Shown: positions 44,831 through 54,365, counted from the stretch's first letter. The stretch is 61,728 bases of DNA from CAZFQG01 sp964520785 (GCA_964520785.1 CAZFQG010000009.1:1-61728), one strand, 5' to 3'. The notes: a model not told the origin generated them from the letters alone. A program made the numbers and translations.

Positions 44831-45340
44831 CTAATCCAAACCCTTGAGTATCTGGTCCCGCCCCGTCCAAACGTCTTCGAGGGCGTCGATTTGCTCGAGC
44901 ACCCGGTCCAAGGAGCCGACGAGGTCCGGATCGTGCGCCTTCAGCGACTCCACCGCCTCGGCCGTCTTCTCCGTTTGCTCCATCATCGCCACGTCGTGGT
45001 CGTAGACCTTGTCGAGCACCGTTTCGTTGATCCTCACCAGGTCGAACACGCCCGAGTAGCCCTGCATCGCGCCGTCAATCCGGCCGATGAGCTTTTCCAG
45101 CCGGTTCCGCACCCGCTCCACTCGGGGGATGTCGTCGATCCGGACTTCATCGACAAGCCGTTTCGCCAGTTCGTCCAGGGCCGACTTGGCCGTGCGGAGC
45201 CGGTCGGCCAACCATTTTCTCTGTAATTCGTCGCTCTCCCGGCGATATTCCTTTTCGAGGTAACCCCGAAAACCGGGAACCCGCCGTAAGATCGATTCAA
45301 CGAAATTTCTGTTTTCCGCGTGTTTTTTTGGTTCTGGCAT
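44831..45340 (-). CDS. Small coiled-coil protein adjacent to the SPFH gene
   Basis: The 169-residue product is almost wholly helical and highly charged, beginning MPEPKKHAENRNFVESILRR. It contains ELAKRLVDEVRIDDIPRVER and a final DALEDVWTGRDQILKGLD. No signal or membrane helix is present. Similar short helical proteins flank SPFH/YdjI-like genes in other bacteria, so it probably binds the SPFH assembly. The stop lies about 100 bases before the SPFH start. Confidence 0.75.
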   Translation of the reverse strand: MPEPKKHAENRNFVESILRRVPGFRGYLEKEYRRESDELQRKWLADRLRTAKSALDELAKRLVDEVRIDDIPRVERVRNRLEKLIGRIDGAMQGYSGVFDLVRINETVLDKVYDHDVAMMEQTEKTAEAVESLKAHDPDLVGSLDRVLEQIDALEDVWTGRDQILKGLD

Positions 45341-45438
45341 GGCTCTACTACGTTCAACGGCGGATTTGACTTGAGAATCTGGGGAACCGGACGCGCCCTT
45401 TGGCCTCGAAACGCCGGCAAATCGCGCGAAAACGGGTG

Positions 45439-45467
45439 TTGGCGGTTCAAGACCAACTTGTTATAGT
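45439..45467 (+). promoter_or_regulatory. Sigma-70-like promoter upstream of the HEAT-repeat lipoprotein
   Basis: TTGGCG at 45439-45444 and TATAGT at 45462-45467 with a 17-base spacer, placed 60 bases before the ATG at 45528. Confidence 0.55.
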
Positions 45468-45527
45468 CCCCCGAACCCAATGTCGCAACTCCTTCGCGAC
45501 CCGGTACGAATCAAAGTGGAAGCCAAG

Positions 45528-46229
45528 ATGCGTAGCGTAATCCTTGTCGCTTTTCTGTCCACGGTTATTGCCGTTCTTTCCGGCTGCCGCAATGGCGGCT
45601 TCGTCGATCTCAACGGCTTGCACCACATGCCTTGGGCGGAGAAACCCGATCGAATGCCCGGCGTAATCGCCCCGCACGAGCGGTTGTCGCTGTATCAAAG
45701 CCTGACCCAGGAAGCCCGGCACGCGGATTCCGGGCGTCGCGAGGAAATCGCCACTCGGTTGGCCCGCGAAATCAAGGACGAGGTGGATCCGATGCTCCGC
45801 GCGGAAATCATCCGCTCCCTGGGACGGATTGACTCTCCGACGTCGCTGATCGTCCTGGAGGCGGCCATGAAGGACTCCTCGGACCGCGTCCGGATGCTCG
45901 CGTGCGAGGCCTGGGGCCGCGTCGGAGGCGACCGTGCGCTGGTCGCTCTGGAAGCCGCCGTCGCAAGCGATCCGTGCGTCGACGTCCGCCTCGCCGCCAC
46001 TCGGGCGCTGGGAGAAATCCGGCATCCGGGCGCCATCGCCGTTTTGGGAAGGGGTCTCAACGACCGGGATCCGGCGATCCAGTATCGTTCAATGCAGTCG
46101 CTCAAACAGGTCACCGGCGAGAATTTCGGCGACAATGTCGGTCATTGGCAGGAATATATCGCCACCGGTCGGCCGCCGGAGGGAGCATCGGTCTCGCTGG
46201 CCGAACGGATGCAGGGAATGTTCCGGTAG
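45528..46229 (+). CDS. HEAT-repeat lipoprotein
   Basis: The 233-residue product starts with a lipoprotein signal (MRSVILVAFLSTVIAVLSGC, lipobox LSGC with Cys20). HEAT-like repeats (about 85-200) follow: ARDPM-type helices in MLRAEIIRSLGRIDSPTSL, RMLACEAWGRVGGDRAL and RLAATRALGEIRHPGAI. It probably hangs from a membrane as a protein-binding scaffold. The ATG at 45528 begins the signal; an earlier ATG at 45480 adds 16 residues with no signal character. The gene is divergent from the coiled-coil/SPFH pair. Confidence 0.85.
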   Translation: MRSVILVAFLSTVIAVLSGCRNGGFVDLNGLHHMPWAEKPDRMPGVIAPHERLSLYQSLTQEARHADSGRREEIATRLAREIKDEVDPMLRAEIIRSLGRIDSPTSLIVLEAAMKDSSDRVRMLACEAWGRVGGDRALVALEAAVASDPCVDVRLAATRALGEIRHPGAIAVLGRGLNDRDPAIQYRSMQSLKQVTGENFGDNVGHWQEYIATGRPPEGASVSLAERMQGMFR

Positions 46230-46651
46230 TGAATCCGTGAATCGGCGGAACATGCGCGTTGCGTCGTCCCCGCTGTCCTTTTAGGCCTCGGGATGCCCTT
46301 GGTAATACGGCTCCTTTCCCCATTCGGAGTGTGATATAACGATTAATCCCACCCATCGACCCCGTGGGTTCATCCGTCGACGCGGTTGCGGGGATTCCGT
46401 GCCGTCTGGATTGCCGTCTGGATTGCCGTCTGGATTATTGTCGCGTCTTACCCCCTTAACCGGCGTAAGACTCCCCGACCCCCCTCGATGACGGCGGTAG
46501 CGCAGCCACGAACGTCCCGCTGGAGCACGCAGCGCGAAAAAACGCCGGGATCTCTGGTATTTTCTAACGGCTGAGTGTAGAATGCCAGAATGCGCGGGGG
46601 TGGTCCGCGACTGGGAATTGTCTGTTTGTGCTGATGGAGGGTGTGTGAATT
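46230..46651. other. Intergenic region with a 12-base tandem repeat
   Basis: No clear gene. It contains the three-copy repeat listed at 46401-46436 and a 62-codon frame through it, which is not supported. The stretch 46561-46640 leads into the prepilin-like gene; a TAGAAT at 46578-46583 could be a -10 element. Confidence 0.6.
46401..46436 (+). repeat. Three perfect copies of GCCGTCTGGATT
   Basis: Units at 46401-46412, 46413-46424 and 46425-46436 are identical. The 12-base unit keeps frame, so a frame through it reads the four-residue unit AVWI three times. Slippage during replication is the likely origin. Confidence 0.9.
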
Positions 46652-47674
46652 ATGTGTCATCTTACCGTGAAAAGTTGGCGGGGCCGGCGGGGCTTTACGC
46701 TGGTTGAACTTCTCGTCGTGATCGCGATCATAGGGATCTTGATCGCGCTGTTGCTTCCGGCCGTGCAGGCGGCTCGCGAGGCCGCCCGGAATCTGCAATG
46801 CAAGAACCAATTGCGGCAGATGATCACGGCGTTCCACAACCACGAGAACCAGTTGGGCGTCTATCCAACGGGGGGCGACACGCCTTGGCCGCAGCTCAAC
46901 AACTACAAGGAATTCATTAACATCATGCAACGCGGACAGCTTAATCCCCCCGAAAAAATGGGGATGGGCTGGGCGTTCCAAATTCTGCGATATTTGGAGA
47001 AGGCGTCGATTCAAGAGCTGGAGTTCTCAAACACGAACCAGGATCAGTTGCGAGGGGTGAATCCGGGCATCTATTTCTGCCCGTCTCGGCGCCAAGGCGA
47101 ACGCTATGAGAACAACCTGCTGATGGATTACGCGGGCGCGGTGCCGGGCAATAAGCGGATGCCGGGCCACCAGAATGAACCTTCTTTCTGGGCGGGACAC
47201 ATGGCGACCAGCGAGTCGGGGGCGGATTACCGCTGGGAAATCGTCGGCGTAAAGGATTATCGCGGCGTGATCACGCGAATCACCTGGTGGTGGAAGACGA
47301 GGCAATTCGTCGGCGGCGGTCCGAACGTCGTCAAGCCGCGCGACATCAGTGACGGGCTGAGTAACACGATGGTCCTTGGTGAAAAAGCCCTCATTCCTTC
47401 GAATTATCAGTCCGGGGCTTGGTGCGATGATTGCGGTTGGGCCGATGGCTGGGACCCGGACACGCTGCGGTCGACGACGTATTTGCCTCAGTTCGACCAA
47501 GAAACATTGACTGACCCCTGTTACCGCTTCGGCTCCGCCCATCCCGGCGGCTTCAACTCCGCGTTCGCCGACGGGTCCGTGCGGTCGCTGAACTACCAGA
47601 TCGATCCCTACATCTTCAACTATCTGGGGGATCGGATGGACGGTCAGACGATTCCCAAGGATCTGCTGGACTAG
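46652..47674 (+). CDS. DUF1559 prepilin-like protein
   Basis: The 340-residue product has a type IV prepilin-like amino end: GFTLVELLVVIAIIGILIAL, cleaved by a prepilin peptidase before Phe15 with Glu at mature position 5. A long globular DUF1559 domain ends with HPGGFNSAFADG, the H-x9-DG motif typical of planctomycetes, where such proteins occur in very large numbers. It probably assembles into, or rides on, pseudopilus-like structures of a type II secretion-type system. GGAGGG lies before the ATG, although at a longer than usual distance. Confidence 0.97.
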   Translation: MCHLTVKSWRGRRGFTLVELLVVIAIIGILIALLLPAVQAAREAARNLQCKNQLRQMITAFHNHENQLGVYPTGGDTPWPQLNNYKEFINIMQRGQLNPPEKMGMGWAFQILRYLEKASIQELEFSNTNQDQLRGVNPGIYFCPSRRQGERYENNLLMDYAGAVPGNKRMPGHQNEPSFWAGHMATSESGADYRWEIVGVKDYRGVITRITWWWKTRQFVGGGPNVVKPRDISDGLSNTMVLGEKALIPSNYQSGAWCDDCGWADGWDPDTLRSTTYLPQFDQETLTDPCYRFGSAHPGGFNSAFADGSVRSLNYQIDPYIFNYLGDRMDGQTIPKDLLD

Positions 47675-48001
47675 GTCGCGGCACTAAGGACCCGTGCACG
47701 AAATGGCGAGCAACGACGTACGTCATCACGGAAAATTTTTCTTGGAGACCCCTACTCTTTCACGGTATCTTCTTCCGCGGCCGAAGCGCGCGGTGGACAC
47801 GACAGGGGTCTTTCTCCGCTCTATCACCAAGAACGGGCGAGTCGAGGGAATCCGTTGACGTCGTCTCGGCGACCAGTCATAATCGAGTTCGTATCGGGCG
47901 CGGTTGCCCGAACTCCGGGCCGGTGACGCCCGGACGAACGGCGATAGACTTCGGTCCCGCCGATGGAAACCAAAGATACTTCATATCCGGGAGAAATCCT
48001 C

Positions 48002-49828
48002 GTGCGCCGCTATTCTTTCAACGGATACCGCGTTTTCTGCATTGTGACGCTGGCCGTGTCCTTGTTCTCTCCCGCCGACGCCAATGCGCAAAAGACCCTG
48101 CTGCTCAACCCATACCGGGACGTCGACTGGGAGCACGTCGAGCACTACAAGACGAATCTGCACACGCACAGCACCCAGAGCGACGGACGTCTGACGCCAG
48201 CGCAGGTGATTGACGAATACCGCGACCGAGGTTACAAGGCGTTGGCCTTGACCGATCACGACCGGTGTACGTTTCCTTGGTCGAAATTCGGGCGCGACGC
48301 GGCGGAAGCGGGGATGCTCGCGATTCCGGGCAACGAGTTGTCGCGGCACCACCATACGCTTAGCCTCTTCTGCGATTACGTGACTCAAACGAGGGAGTGG
48401 GAGACGGCCCTCGCCGGTGTCGGCGAGGCCGGCGGAGTGGCGGTTATTGCTCATCCGGCCATGCATTGGCCGCGCGATCGGCGACTCGCGCCGGCGCTCG
48501 AAGTGAAACTCTCCGCCCCCTTCCGCCGTCTGACGCGGGGCGACTTCACCCTCGAGGCATGGTTCCGCACGACCGATGCGGGCAGAAACATCCTGATGGG
48601 CAACTTCGCCGCCGGCCGCGCCGGCGCCTTGAATCTCGAACTGCATACCGACAACCGGGTTCGTGTTTTCCTCGCGCCCGCCGACCAAGGGCAAACCGTG
48701 GACCTCAACGTCGCGGCGGACTCGCTCGACATCGACACACGCGACGGCCGCTGGCATCACTTGGCGGCGGTTCGTCGCGGGGATTCCGTCCTGCTCTACC
48801 TCGACGGGCGGGAGGTGGGCAAACGCCCGGACACGGCCGGAGCGTTCGAATTGCCGGGCGACGTATTCTACATCGGCCGTGACACCCGAACCGGGACGAC
48901 CGTTTTTAGCGGCGACCTTGACCACGTACGTCTTTGGCGACGCGCCCTGAGTGCCGAAGAAATCAGCTCGGTGAGGCGGGGAAATCCGCTCGAAGAGGGC
49001 GCCGGCCCCTCGACCGAAGACCTCCTTGCACGGTACACCTTCGACCAATTCGCGGACGCGCGGCTTGAACCGGGAACGGCCGTTACCGGGCGCGCGGAAG
49101 ACTCGGCCAACCACCCCGAAGGCCCCTTTCACGCCGACGTGACCGGTCGCGGTGCACCGGTGATTATCGCCGAAGTGCCGGAAGTGCTCGAGCACGGTGG
49201 GAAATCGAGGGCGGCGTTGCGTTTTGAAACCACCCGGTACGAGGGAACCGGCGTCCCGGATGACGTTGTCGAACAATACGCCGGGCTGTTTGCGCGCTAC
49301 CCACACCTGCTCGGCCAGGAAGTCCTCAATGGAACACGTCCTCTAGAAGAATATCCTCTGGATCGCGGACTTTGGGACAAGCTGTTGACCCGGCTCATGC
49401 CGAAGCGGCCGGTGTGGGGGTTCGCCACGGACGACATGCACGGTATGGCGCATCTGGGACGTGACTGGCTGTGGGTTCCGGCCTCAAAACTCGACGAAAC
49501 CGCCGTCCGCGACGCAATCACCCAAGGGGCCTTCTATTTCGCCAGCATCCGACTTCACGACGCGGACCGCCAGTCGGTGGAGGGAACACCGCGAATCGAA
49601 CGCATTGATCACGACGCGGAAAACGGCACCATTACGATCAAGGCGACCGAAGATGGCCGGCTGCTTCCCGACGACGCCTATCAATGGTTCGCCAACGGCG
49701 AGATGGTGCATGTCGGTCCGACTCTGGCCTATCGCGCGACCTGCGGAATCGGTGTTTACGTCCGTGCCGAGATTACCGGTAGCGGCGGTACCATTTTCAC
49801 GAACCCGTTCGGGTTCGACGATCCATGA
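48002..49828 (+). CDS. Exported PHP-domain protein with a LamG-like domain inserted
   Basis: The 608-residue product has a Sec signal (RVFCIVTLAVSLFSPADA). A PHP phosphoesterase domain begins with NLHTHSTQSDGRL, then LTDHDRC, IPGNELSRHHH and VIAHPAMHW, which supply metal-binding His, Asp and Glu. About 260 residues (roughly 157-420) of LamG/concanavalin-like sandwich follow (DFTLEAWFRTTD, WHHLAAVRRGDSVLLYLDG, LDHVRLWRRALSAEEI). The PHP part then resumes with GQEVLNGTRPLEEY and GFATDDMHG. The GTG at 48002 has GGGAG at ideal spacing; an ATG at 47963 in the same frame lacks one. It may bind a polymer while cleaving a phosphoester. Confidence 0.85.
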   Translation: MRRYSFNGYRVFCIVTLAVSLFSPADANAQKTLLLNPYRDVDWEHVEHYKTNLHTHSTQSDGRLTPAQVIDEYRDRGYKALALTDHDRCTFPWSKFGRDAAEAGMLAIPGNELSRHHHTLSLFCDYVTQTREWETALAGVGEAGGVAVIAHPAMHWPRDRRLAPALEVKLSAPFRRLTRGDFTLEAWFRTTDAGRNILMGNFAAGRAGALNLELHTDNRVRVFLAPADQGQTVDLNVAADSLDIDTRDGRWHHLAAVRRGDSVLLYLDGREVGKRPDTAGAFELPGDVFYIGRDTRTGTTVFSGDLDHVRLWRRALSAEEISSVRRGNPLEEGAGPSTEDLLARYTFDQFADARLEPGTAVTGRAEDSANHPEGPFHADVTGRGAPVIIAEVPEVLEHGGKSRAALRFETTRYEGTGVPDDVVEQYAGLFARYPHLLGQEVLNGTRPLEEYPLDRGLWDKLLTRLMPKRPVWGFATDDMHGMAHLGRDWLWVPASKLDETAVRDAITQGAFYFASIRLHDADRQSVEGTPRIERIDHDAENGTITIKATEDGRLLPDDAYQWFANGEMVHVGPTLAYRATCGIGVYVRAEITGSGGTIFTNPFGFDDP

Positions 49829-49960
49829 ACAAGAGAAACCAATCCACGTTTTCGAGGGAGAAGGCCGGAGTCTGAATCGCACCGTTGGGTCGCGGGTGGA
49901 TTCAGGAGCACGCGTCTCGTGATTGGATTGAAATCAAGGGAATCGTGAAACGGCGTTCAA

Positions 49961-51955
49961 CTAACGCTTCCGCGCCGCGGAACGAGCCGGCTTTCGCTGC
50001 CCTCGCTTCGCGGCCAGGTAGTTCGGGTTGTCCGCCTGACCGGCGATTTCGTACAAGAACCGGCTGGGAATCGTGGGGCGGAGCTTTCCCCATTTTTGGC
50101 GGTGGAGGGCCAGCGAGAGGGTCAACCGCCGCTGGGCTCTGGTGATCCCGACGTAACACAGCCGCCGCTCTTCGTCGATTCCCGCCTCGCTTCCGTCGCC
50201 GATCGACTTTTTGTGCGGGAGGATGCCTTCTTCCATGCCGACGAGGTAGACTTCCGGAAACTCGAGCCCTTTGGCAGCGTGGAGCGTCATCAGGGCGACC
50301 GCATTCCTCTGGAGTTCCCCCGCCTTGTCCTGAGCGGAGTCGAATCCGTCGAGCGTCGTCTCCTGCAAAAAGCCGACCAGACTCCCCTGGGCGTTACCGG
50401 AGACGTAGTTGCCGACGGCATTAACGAGGTCCTGCACGCTTGCCCACCGGGCTTCTTGTTCGGCCGGTTTGGGGTAGTTCCGCACGATCTCGTTTTGATA
50501 GTCGATCGTGCCGATCAGGCCGCGGACGAACCGCAACAGCGCTTCCTCGCGCACCCGGCGGCGCAGATCCTCGATCAGCGACCGGAACCGCCCCAGGGCC
50601 TCCCGAGTCGGGCCGCCGTACTTATCGGACCTTTCGGCGACGGACAGCATTTCCCAGACGGAAGACTTTTGCGCAACGGCCGTTTCCAACAGCCGGCGGA
50701 TGGTGGTCGCCCCAATCCCTCGCGCCGGGGTGTTGATGATCCGCAGGAGCGCGACCTCGTCGCGCGGGTTCGCGACGACGCGGAGATACGCCAGCAAATC
50801 CCGGATTTCCTTCCGGTCGAAAAACGATTGCCCCCCAAGCAGGACGTACGGGATTTTCGCCTTGCGGAAGGCCTGCTCGAACAGCCGCGGCTGATCGTTC
50901 GTCCGAAACAGGACCGCGAAGTCCCTCGGCCGCCGTTTCGCCACGGCGATCCGCGTCCGGATGTCTTCGATGATTCCGGCCGCCTCCTTCGTTTCGTCGT
51001 CGAACTGGCGAATTCGGGGCGTTTCGCCGGAAAAAGTCGCCTTGAGGACCTTTTCGTGCCGTGTCTTATTGAAAGCGATCACGCGGTTGGCCCACTCGAT
51101 GATTTCGCGGCTCGACCGGTAATTGGTCTCCAACCGGACCACCTTGGCGTCGGGCCAGTCTTTCTTGAACCGCAGAATATGGGTGACCTCCGCCCCGCGC
51201 CAGGCGTAGATGGATTGGTCGTCGTCCCCCACGACGCACAAGTTCCGGTGTCCCTCGGCGAGCGACTTGACGATATGATACTGGCTGGCGTTGGTGTCTT
51301 GGTATTCGTCGATCATCAGATGGTCGAACCGGCCGGCCTCCTCGGCTTTCACCTCGGGGAATCTCCGGAAAAGCTCGCGCGTGAGCATGAGAAGGTCGTC
51401 GAAGTCGACGGAACCGGCGGCGCGGAGCGTGTTCTGGTAGCGCCGGTACGCGGCCGCCGCGAGGATATCCTTCGCCGTCACCGCGCGGAGGGCCGCCTCG
51501 GACGGATCGAACCCGGCGTTCTTCCAACGGCTGACCATCGAGATCAAATCGCCCGGCCGCAGCATCGCGTCGGCCGCCTTTACCTCGCGGAGCGCCCCAC
51601 GCGCAAGGCTCTCCTGGTCTCCGCGATCATAGATGGCAAACTGCGGGGGATAGCCCAGATGCGAAATCCGACGCCGGAGAATTCGGACGCAAAGCGAGTG
51701 GAACGTGGAAATCTCGGGCGACTCCGGAAGCCGCTTACCCAACAGGGCCGCCGCCCTAGACTGCATCTCCCGGGCTGCTTTGTTCGTAAAGGTCACGGCC
51801 AGGATCCGCGACGGTCGGGTTCCGGTCCGTATCAACTCCGCCAGACGGTGCGTGACGACCCGAGTCTTGCCCGTGCCGGCACCGGCAAGAACGAGCAATG
51901 GCCCGGAAGAGGTATAAACGGCGGCGAGCTGCGTCCGGTTTAGCTCGGAAGTCAC
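49961..51955 (-). CDS. UvrD/Rep/PcrA-type superfamily 1 DNA helicase
   Basis: The 664-residue helicase carries LNRTQLAAV (Q motif), AGAGTGKTRVVTHRL (Walker A), TFTNKAAREMQSRAA (Ia), LMIDEYQDTNASQYHIV (Walker B, DEYQD), VVGDDDQSIYAWRGAE (III), LETNYRSSREIIEWANRV (IV), VALMTLHAAKGLEFPEVYLV (V) and EERRLCYVGITRAQRRLTL (VI). It unwinds DNA 3' to 5' in repair and replication restart. The start is GTG at 51955 without a clear Shine-Dalgarno sequence. It shares the strand of leuC and leuD, but a 257-base gap separates it from leuD, so it may have its own promoter. Confidence 0.95.
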   Translation of the reverse strand: MTSELNRTQLAAVYTSSGPLLVLAGAGTGKTRVVTHRLAELIRTGTRPSRILAVTFTNKAAREMQSRAAALLGKRLPESPEISTFHSLCVRILRRRISHLGYPPQFAIYDRGDQESLARGALREVKAADAMLRPGDLISMVSRWKNAGFDPSEAALRAVTAKDILAAAAYRRYQNTLRAAGSVDFDDLLMLTRELFRRFPEVKAEEAGRFDHLMIDEYQDTNASQYHIVKSLAEGHRNLCVVGDDDQSIYAWRGAEVTHILRFKKDWPDAKVVRLETNYRSSREIIEWANRVIAFNKTRHEKVLKATFSGETPRIRQFDDETKEAAGIIEDIRTRIAVAKRRPRDFAVLFRTNDQPRLFEQAFRKAKIPYVLLGGQSFFDRKEIRDLLAYLRVVANPRDEVALLRIINTPARGIGATTIRRLLETAVAQKSSVWEMLSVAERSDKYGGPTREALGRFRSLIEDLRRRVREEALLRFVRGLIGTIDYQNEIVRNYPKPAEQEARWASVQDLVNAVGNYVSGNAQGSLVGFLQETTLDGFDSAQDKAGELQRNAVALMTLHAAKGLEFPEVYLVGMEEGILPHKKSIGDGSEAGIDEERRLCYVGITRAQRRLTLSLALHRQKWGKLRPTIPSRFLYEIAGQADNPNYLAAKRGQRKPARSAARKR

Positions 51956-52212
51956 GTACGTATAGTCTTTCGGGGGGGTGGATGCAAAAGCGTGGTAGAC
52001 TGATGGAAAAGAGTCACCATTGTCGCGAGGAGGCGGCGTTTTTCAAGAGGCGCGTTCCTTGCGACCCCGCCGGACGCGGCACTATATTCTGAACAGCAGT
52101 AACCACCCCCACAATAAGGAGTCTCCCCCATGTCGAATTTCTGGAAAAGAGGAAGCCGACCGGCGCCATGTGCCACGGCGTGCAGATTCTCTATACCGAA
52201 TTCCCGCCGGGT

Positions 52213-52806
52213 CTATGCGATCCCATGCTCTCTTTCGTACGCGGCGATTTTGTCCTCGTGAAGCAGCGTGAGGCTGATATCGTCGAGGCCTTCCAGAAGG
52301 CATTTGCGCCGAAAGTCGTCCACTTCAAACGGAAGACGGAATCCGGTCGCGTCGGAAATCATCTTTGACTCCAGGTCAACCGTTAATCGATAGCCGTTCG
52401 TCTCGGCCGAACGGCGAAACAGGTCTTCGATCGTCTCCTCGGGCAAGACGATCGGTAGGATTCCGTTCTTGAAGCAGTTATTGAAGAATATATCGGCGAA
52501 GCTCGGAGCCAACAAAACCTTGAAACCGTAGTCGGCCAGGGCCCAGGGGGCATGCTCACGGCTGGAACCGCATCCGAAGTTCCGCCTGGCCAGCAGAATG
52601 GTCGCGCCGGCGCACTCCTCGCGGTTGAGTTCGAAGTCGGGATTGGGCGCCCCGTCGGGGAGGAAACGCCAGTCGAAGAAAAGGAACCGGCCGAAACCGG
52701 TCCGTTCGATCCGCTTGAGGAACTGCTTGGGGATGATCTGATCGGTGTCGACGTTCGCCCTATCCATGGGGGCGACGATTCCCGTGAAGGTTTTGAACGG
52801 TTCCAT
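52213..52806 (-). CDS. leuD: 3-isopropylmalate dehydratase, small subunit
   Basis: LeuD pairs with LeuC to isomerise 2-isopropylmalate to 3-isopropylmalate in leucine synthesis. The 197-residue product has the signature VAPMDRANVDTDQIIPKQFL near the start, then ARRNFGCGSSREHAPWALAD, SFADIFFNNCFKNGILPI and the conserved end LDDISLTLLHEDKI. The ATG at 52806 follows AGAGG. The reading frame stays open well upstream, but that region belongs to leuC on another frame of the same strand. The gene follows leuC with about 152 bases between. Confidence 0.96.
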   Translation of the reverse strand: MEPFKTFTGIVAPMDRANVDTDQIIPKQFLKRIERTGFGRFLFFDWRFLPDGAPNPDFELNREECAGATILLARRNFGCGSSREHAPWALADYGFKVLLAPSFADIFFNNCFKNGILPIVLPEETIEDLFRRSAETNGYRLTVDLESKMISDATGFRLPFEVDDFRRKCLLEGLDDISLTLLHEDKIAAYEREHGIA

Positions 52807-52958
52807 GAATAATTCCTCTTTTGTCGGTTTTTGCGCCGTGAAGGGATCGCCGGAGGGCCGACGGCCGGGAAAAAACGCCGATTCCTTCACCAGCCAGGCC
52901 GCTCTGGGGCGTCGCGAAGCACGCCCCGCGGCGCCATTAAGCAATTCTCGGGCAAGTA

Positions 52959-54365
52959 CTAAAGCTCTCGGATGTCGACGAACCGGCCGGCGACCGCCGC
53001 CGCCGCGGCCATGGCGGGGGAGACCAGATGCGTCCGGCCCCCCTGCCCCTGCCGTCCCTCGAAGTTCCGGTTCGTCGTGGCGGCGCACCGCTCGCCGGGG
53101 GCCAGTTTGTCGGGATTCATCGCCAGACACATGCTGCAACCCGGTTCGCGCCATTCGCATCCGGCCTCGACGAAAATCCGATCCAAACCCTCTTCCTCCG
53201 CCTGCTTCTTGACGACTCCGCTTCCCGGTACGACCATTGCGCCGACCCGGCCGGCGACCTTCTTTCCGTTCAAGACGGCGGCGGCCGCGCGCAAGTCCTC
53301 GATGCGGCCGTTGGTGCAAGAGCCGATGAATACCCGATCGATTTTCACGTCCGTCATTGGGGTTCCCGGTACCAGCCCCATATAACGCAGGGCGCTTTCA
53401 GCCGCCTTGCGGTCGGTCTCGTCGGCAAAATCGTACGGCGAAGGAACGCGGTCGGTGATGGAGACGACCTGTCCCAAATTCGTTCCCCAGGTCACCTGGG
53501 GTCCGATTGTCGAAGCATCGAACGACTCCATCCGGTCATACGTCGCGCCGGGATCGCTCGGAAGCGTCCGCCACCGCTTCACCGCCGCGTCAAAGTCCTC
53601 CGGGACGAACTCTCGTCCGCGAAGATACTCGAACGTCGTCTCATCCGGGGCGATGAGTCCCGCCCTGGCCCCCGCTTCGATGGACATGTTGCAGACGGTC
53701 ATCCGCGATTCCATCGACAACCCGCGGATTGTTTCACCGGTGTATTCGATACAGTAGCCGGTGCCTCCTTGGGGAGTAAGCCGGCCGATTACGTGGAGAA
53801 TAAGGTCCTTCGAGGTGACGCCGTTTCCCAGCCTGCCGTCAACGCGAATTTCGAGCGTCCTCGGTTTGTATTGGAGGAGGGTTTGCGTCGCCAGGACGTG
53901 TTCCACCTCGCTCGTGCCGATCCCGAAAGCCAGCGCGCCGAACGCGCCGTGCGTCGCGGTGTGACTGTCACCGCAGACGATCGTCATTCCGGGCTGCGTC
54001 AGCCCCAGTTCGGGACCCATCACGTGGACGATCCCGTTGTGAATGTTGTCCAGGTCATACAAGCGGATACCGAATTCACGGCAATTCGCGCGGAGCGTGT
54101 CGATCTGCTTGGCCGAAACCGCGTCAATGATGGGGAGCGACCGGTCGGTGGTGGGAATGTTGTGATCCAACGTCGCGACGGTCCGCTTCGGCCGCCGCAC
54201 CTTGCGCCCGGCAAGCCTGAGCCCCTCGAATGCCTGGGGACTCGTCACTTCGTGGACGAGCTGGAGATCGATGTAAATAATGGTTTGCTTCCCGGGCTCC
54301 GCATGGACTACGTGATCAGTCCATATCTTCTCGAATAGCGTTCTGGGCGAATTCATTTCCGTCAT
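52959..54365 (-). CDS. leuC: 3-isopropylmalate dehydratase, large subunit
   Basis: The 468-residue product is the [4Fe-4S] subunit of isopropylmalate isomerase. Motifs include FEKIWTDHVV, CGDSHTATHGAFGALAFGIG, VFIGSCTNGRIEDLRAA with the first cluster Cys, and CEWREPGCSMCLAMN with the others. GERCAATTNRNFEGRQGQGG and THLVSPAMAAAAAVAG follow. The ATG at 54365 gives the normal amino terminus; the frame upstream to 54542 lacks homology. The order leuC-leuD on one strand is the common one. No other leucine genes are visible. Confidence 0.97.
   Translation of the reverse strand: MTEMNSPRTLFEKIWTDHVVHAEPGKQTIIYIDLQLVHEVTSPQAFEGLRLAGRKVRRPKRTVATLDHNIPTTDRSLPIIDAVSAKQIDTLRANCREFGIRLYDLDNIHNGIVHVMGPELGLTQPGMTIVCGDSHTATHGAFGALAFGIGTSEVEHVLATQTLLQYKPRTLEIRVDGRLGNGVTSKDLILHVIGRLTPQGGTGYCIEYTGETIRGLSMESRMTVCNMSIEAGARAGLIAPDETTFEYLRGREFVPEDFDAAVKRWRTLPSDPGATYDRMESFDASTIGPQVTWGTNLGQVVSITDRVPSPYDFADETDRKAAESALRYMGLVPGTPMTDVKIDRVFIGSCTNGRIEDLRAAAAVLNGKKVAGRVGAMVVPGSGVVKKQAEEEGLDRIFVEAGCEWREPGCSMCLAMNPDKLAPGERCAATTNRNFEGRQGQGGRTHLVSPAMAAAAAVAGRFVDIREL

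Noticed and set aside
46386..46574. A 62-codon frame with an AVWI repeat
   Set aside because: Starts at TTG without a ribosome site, the repeat is explained by DNA slippage, and the rest is low-quality sequence; left as a repeat only.
50096..51943. A 615-codon open frame on the plus strand opposite the helicase gene
   Set aside because: It is the antisense of a clear UvrD-type helicase; the translated product is Arg/Pro/Asp-rich without domains. Long antisense frames are expected at this G+C content.
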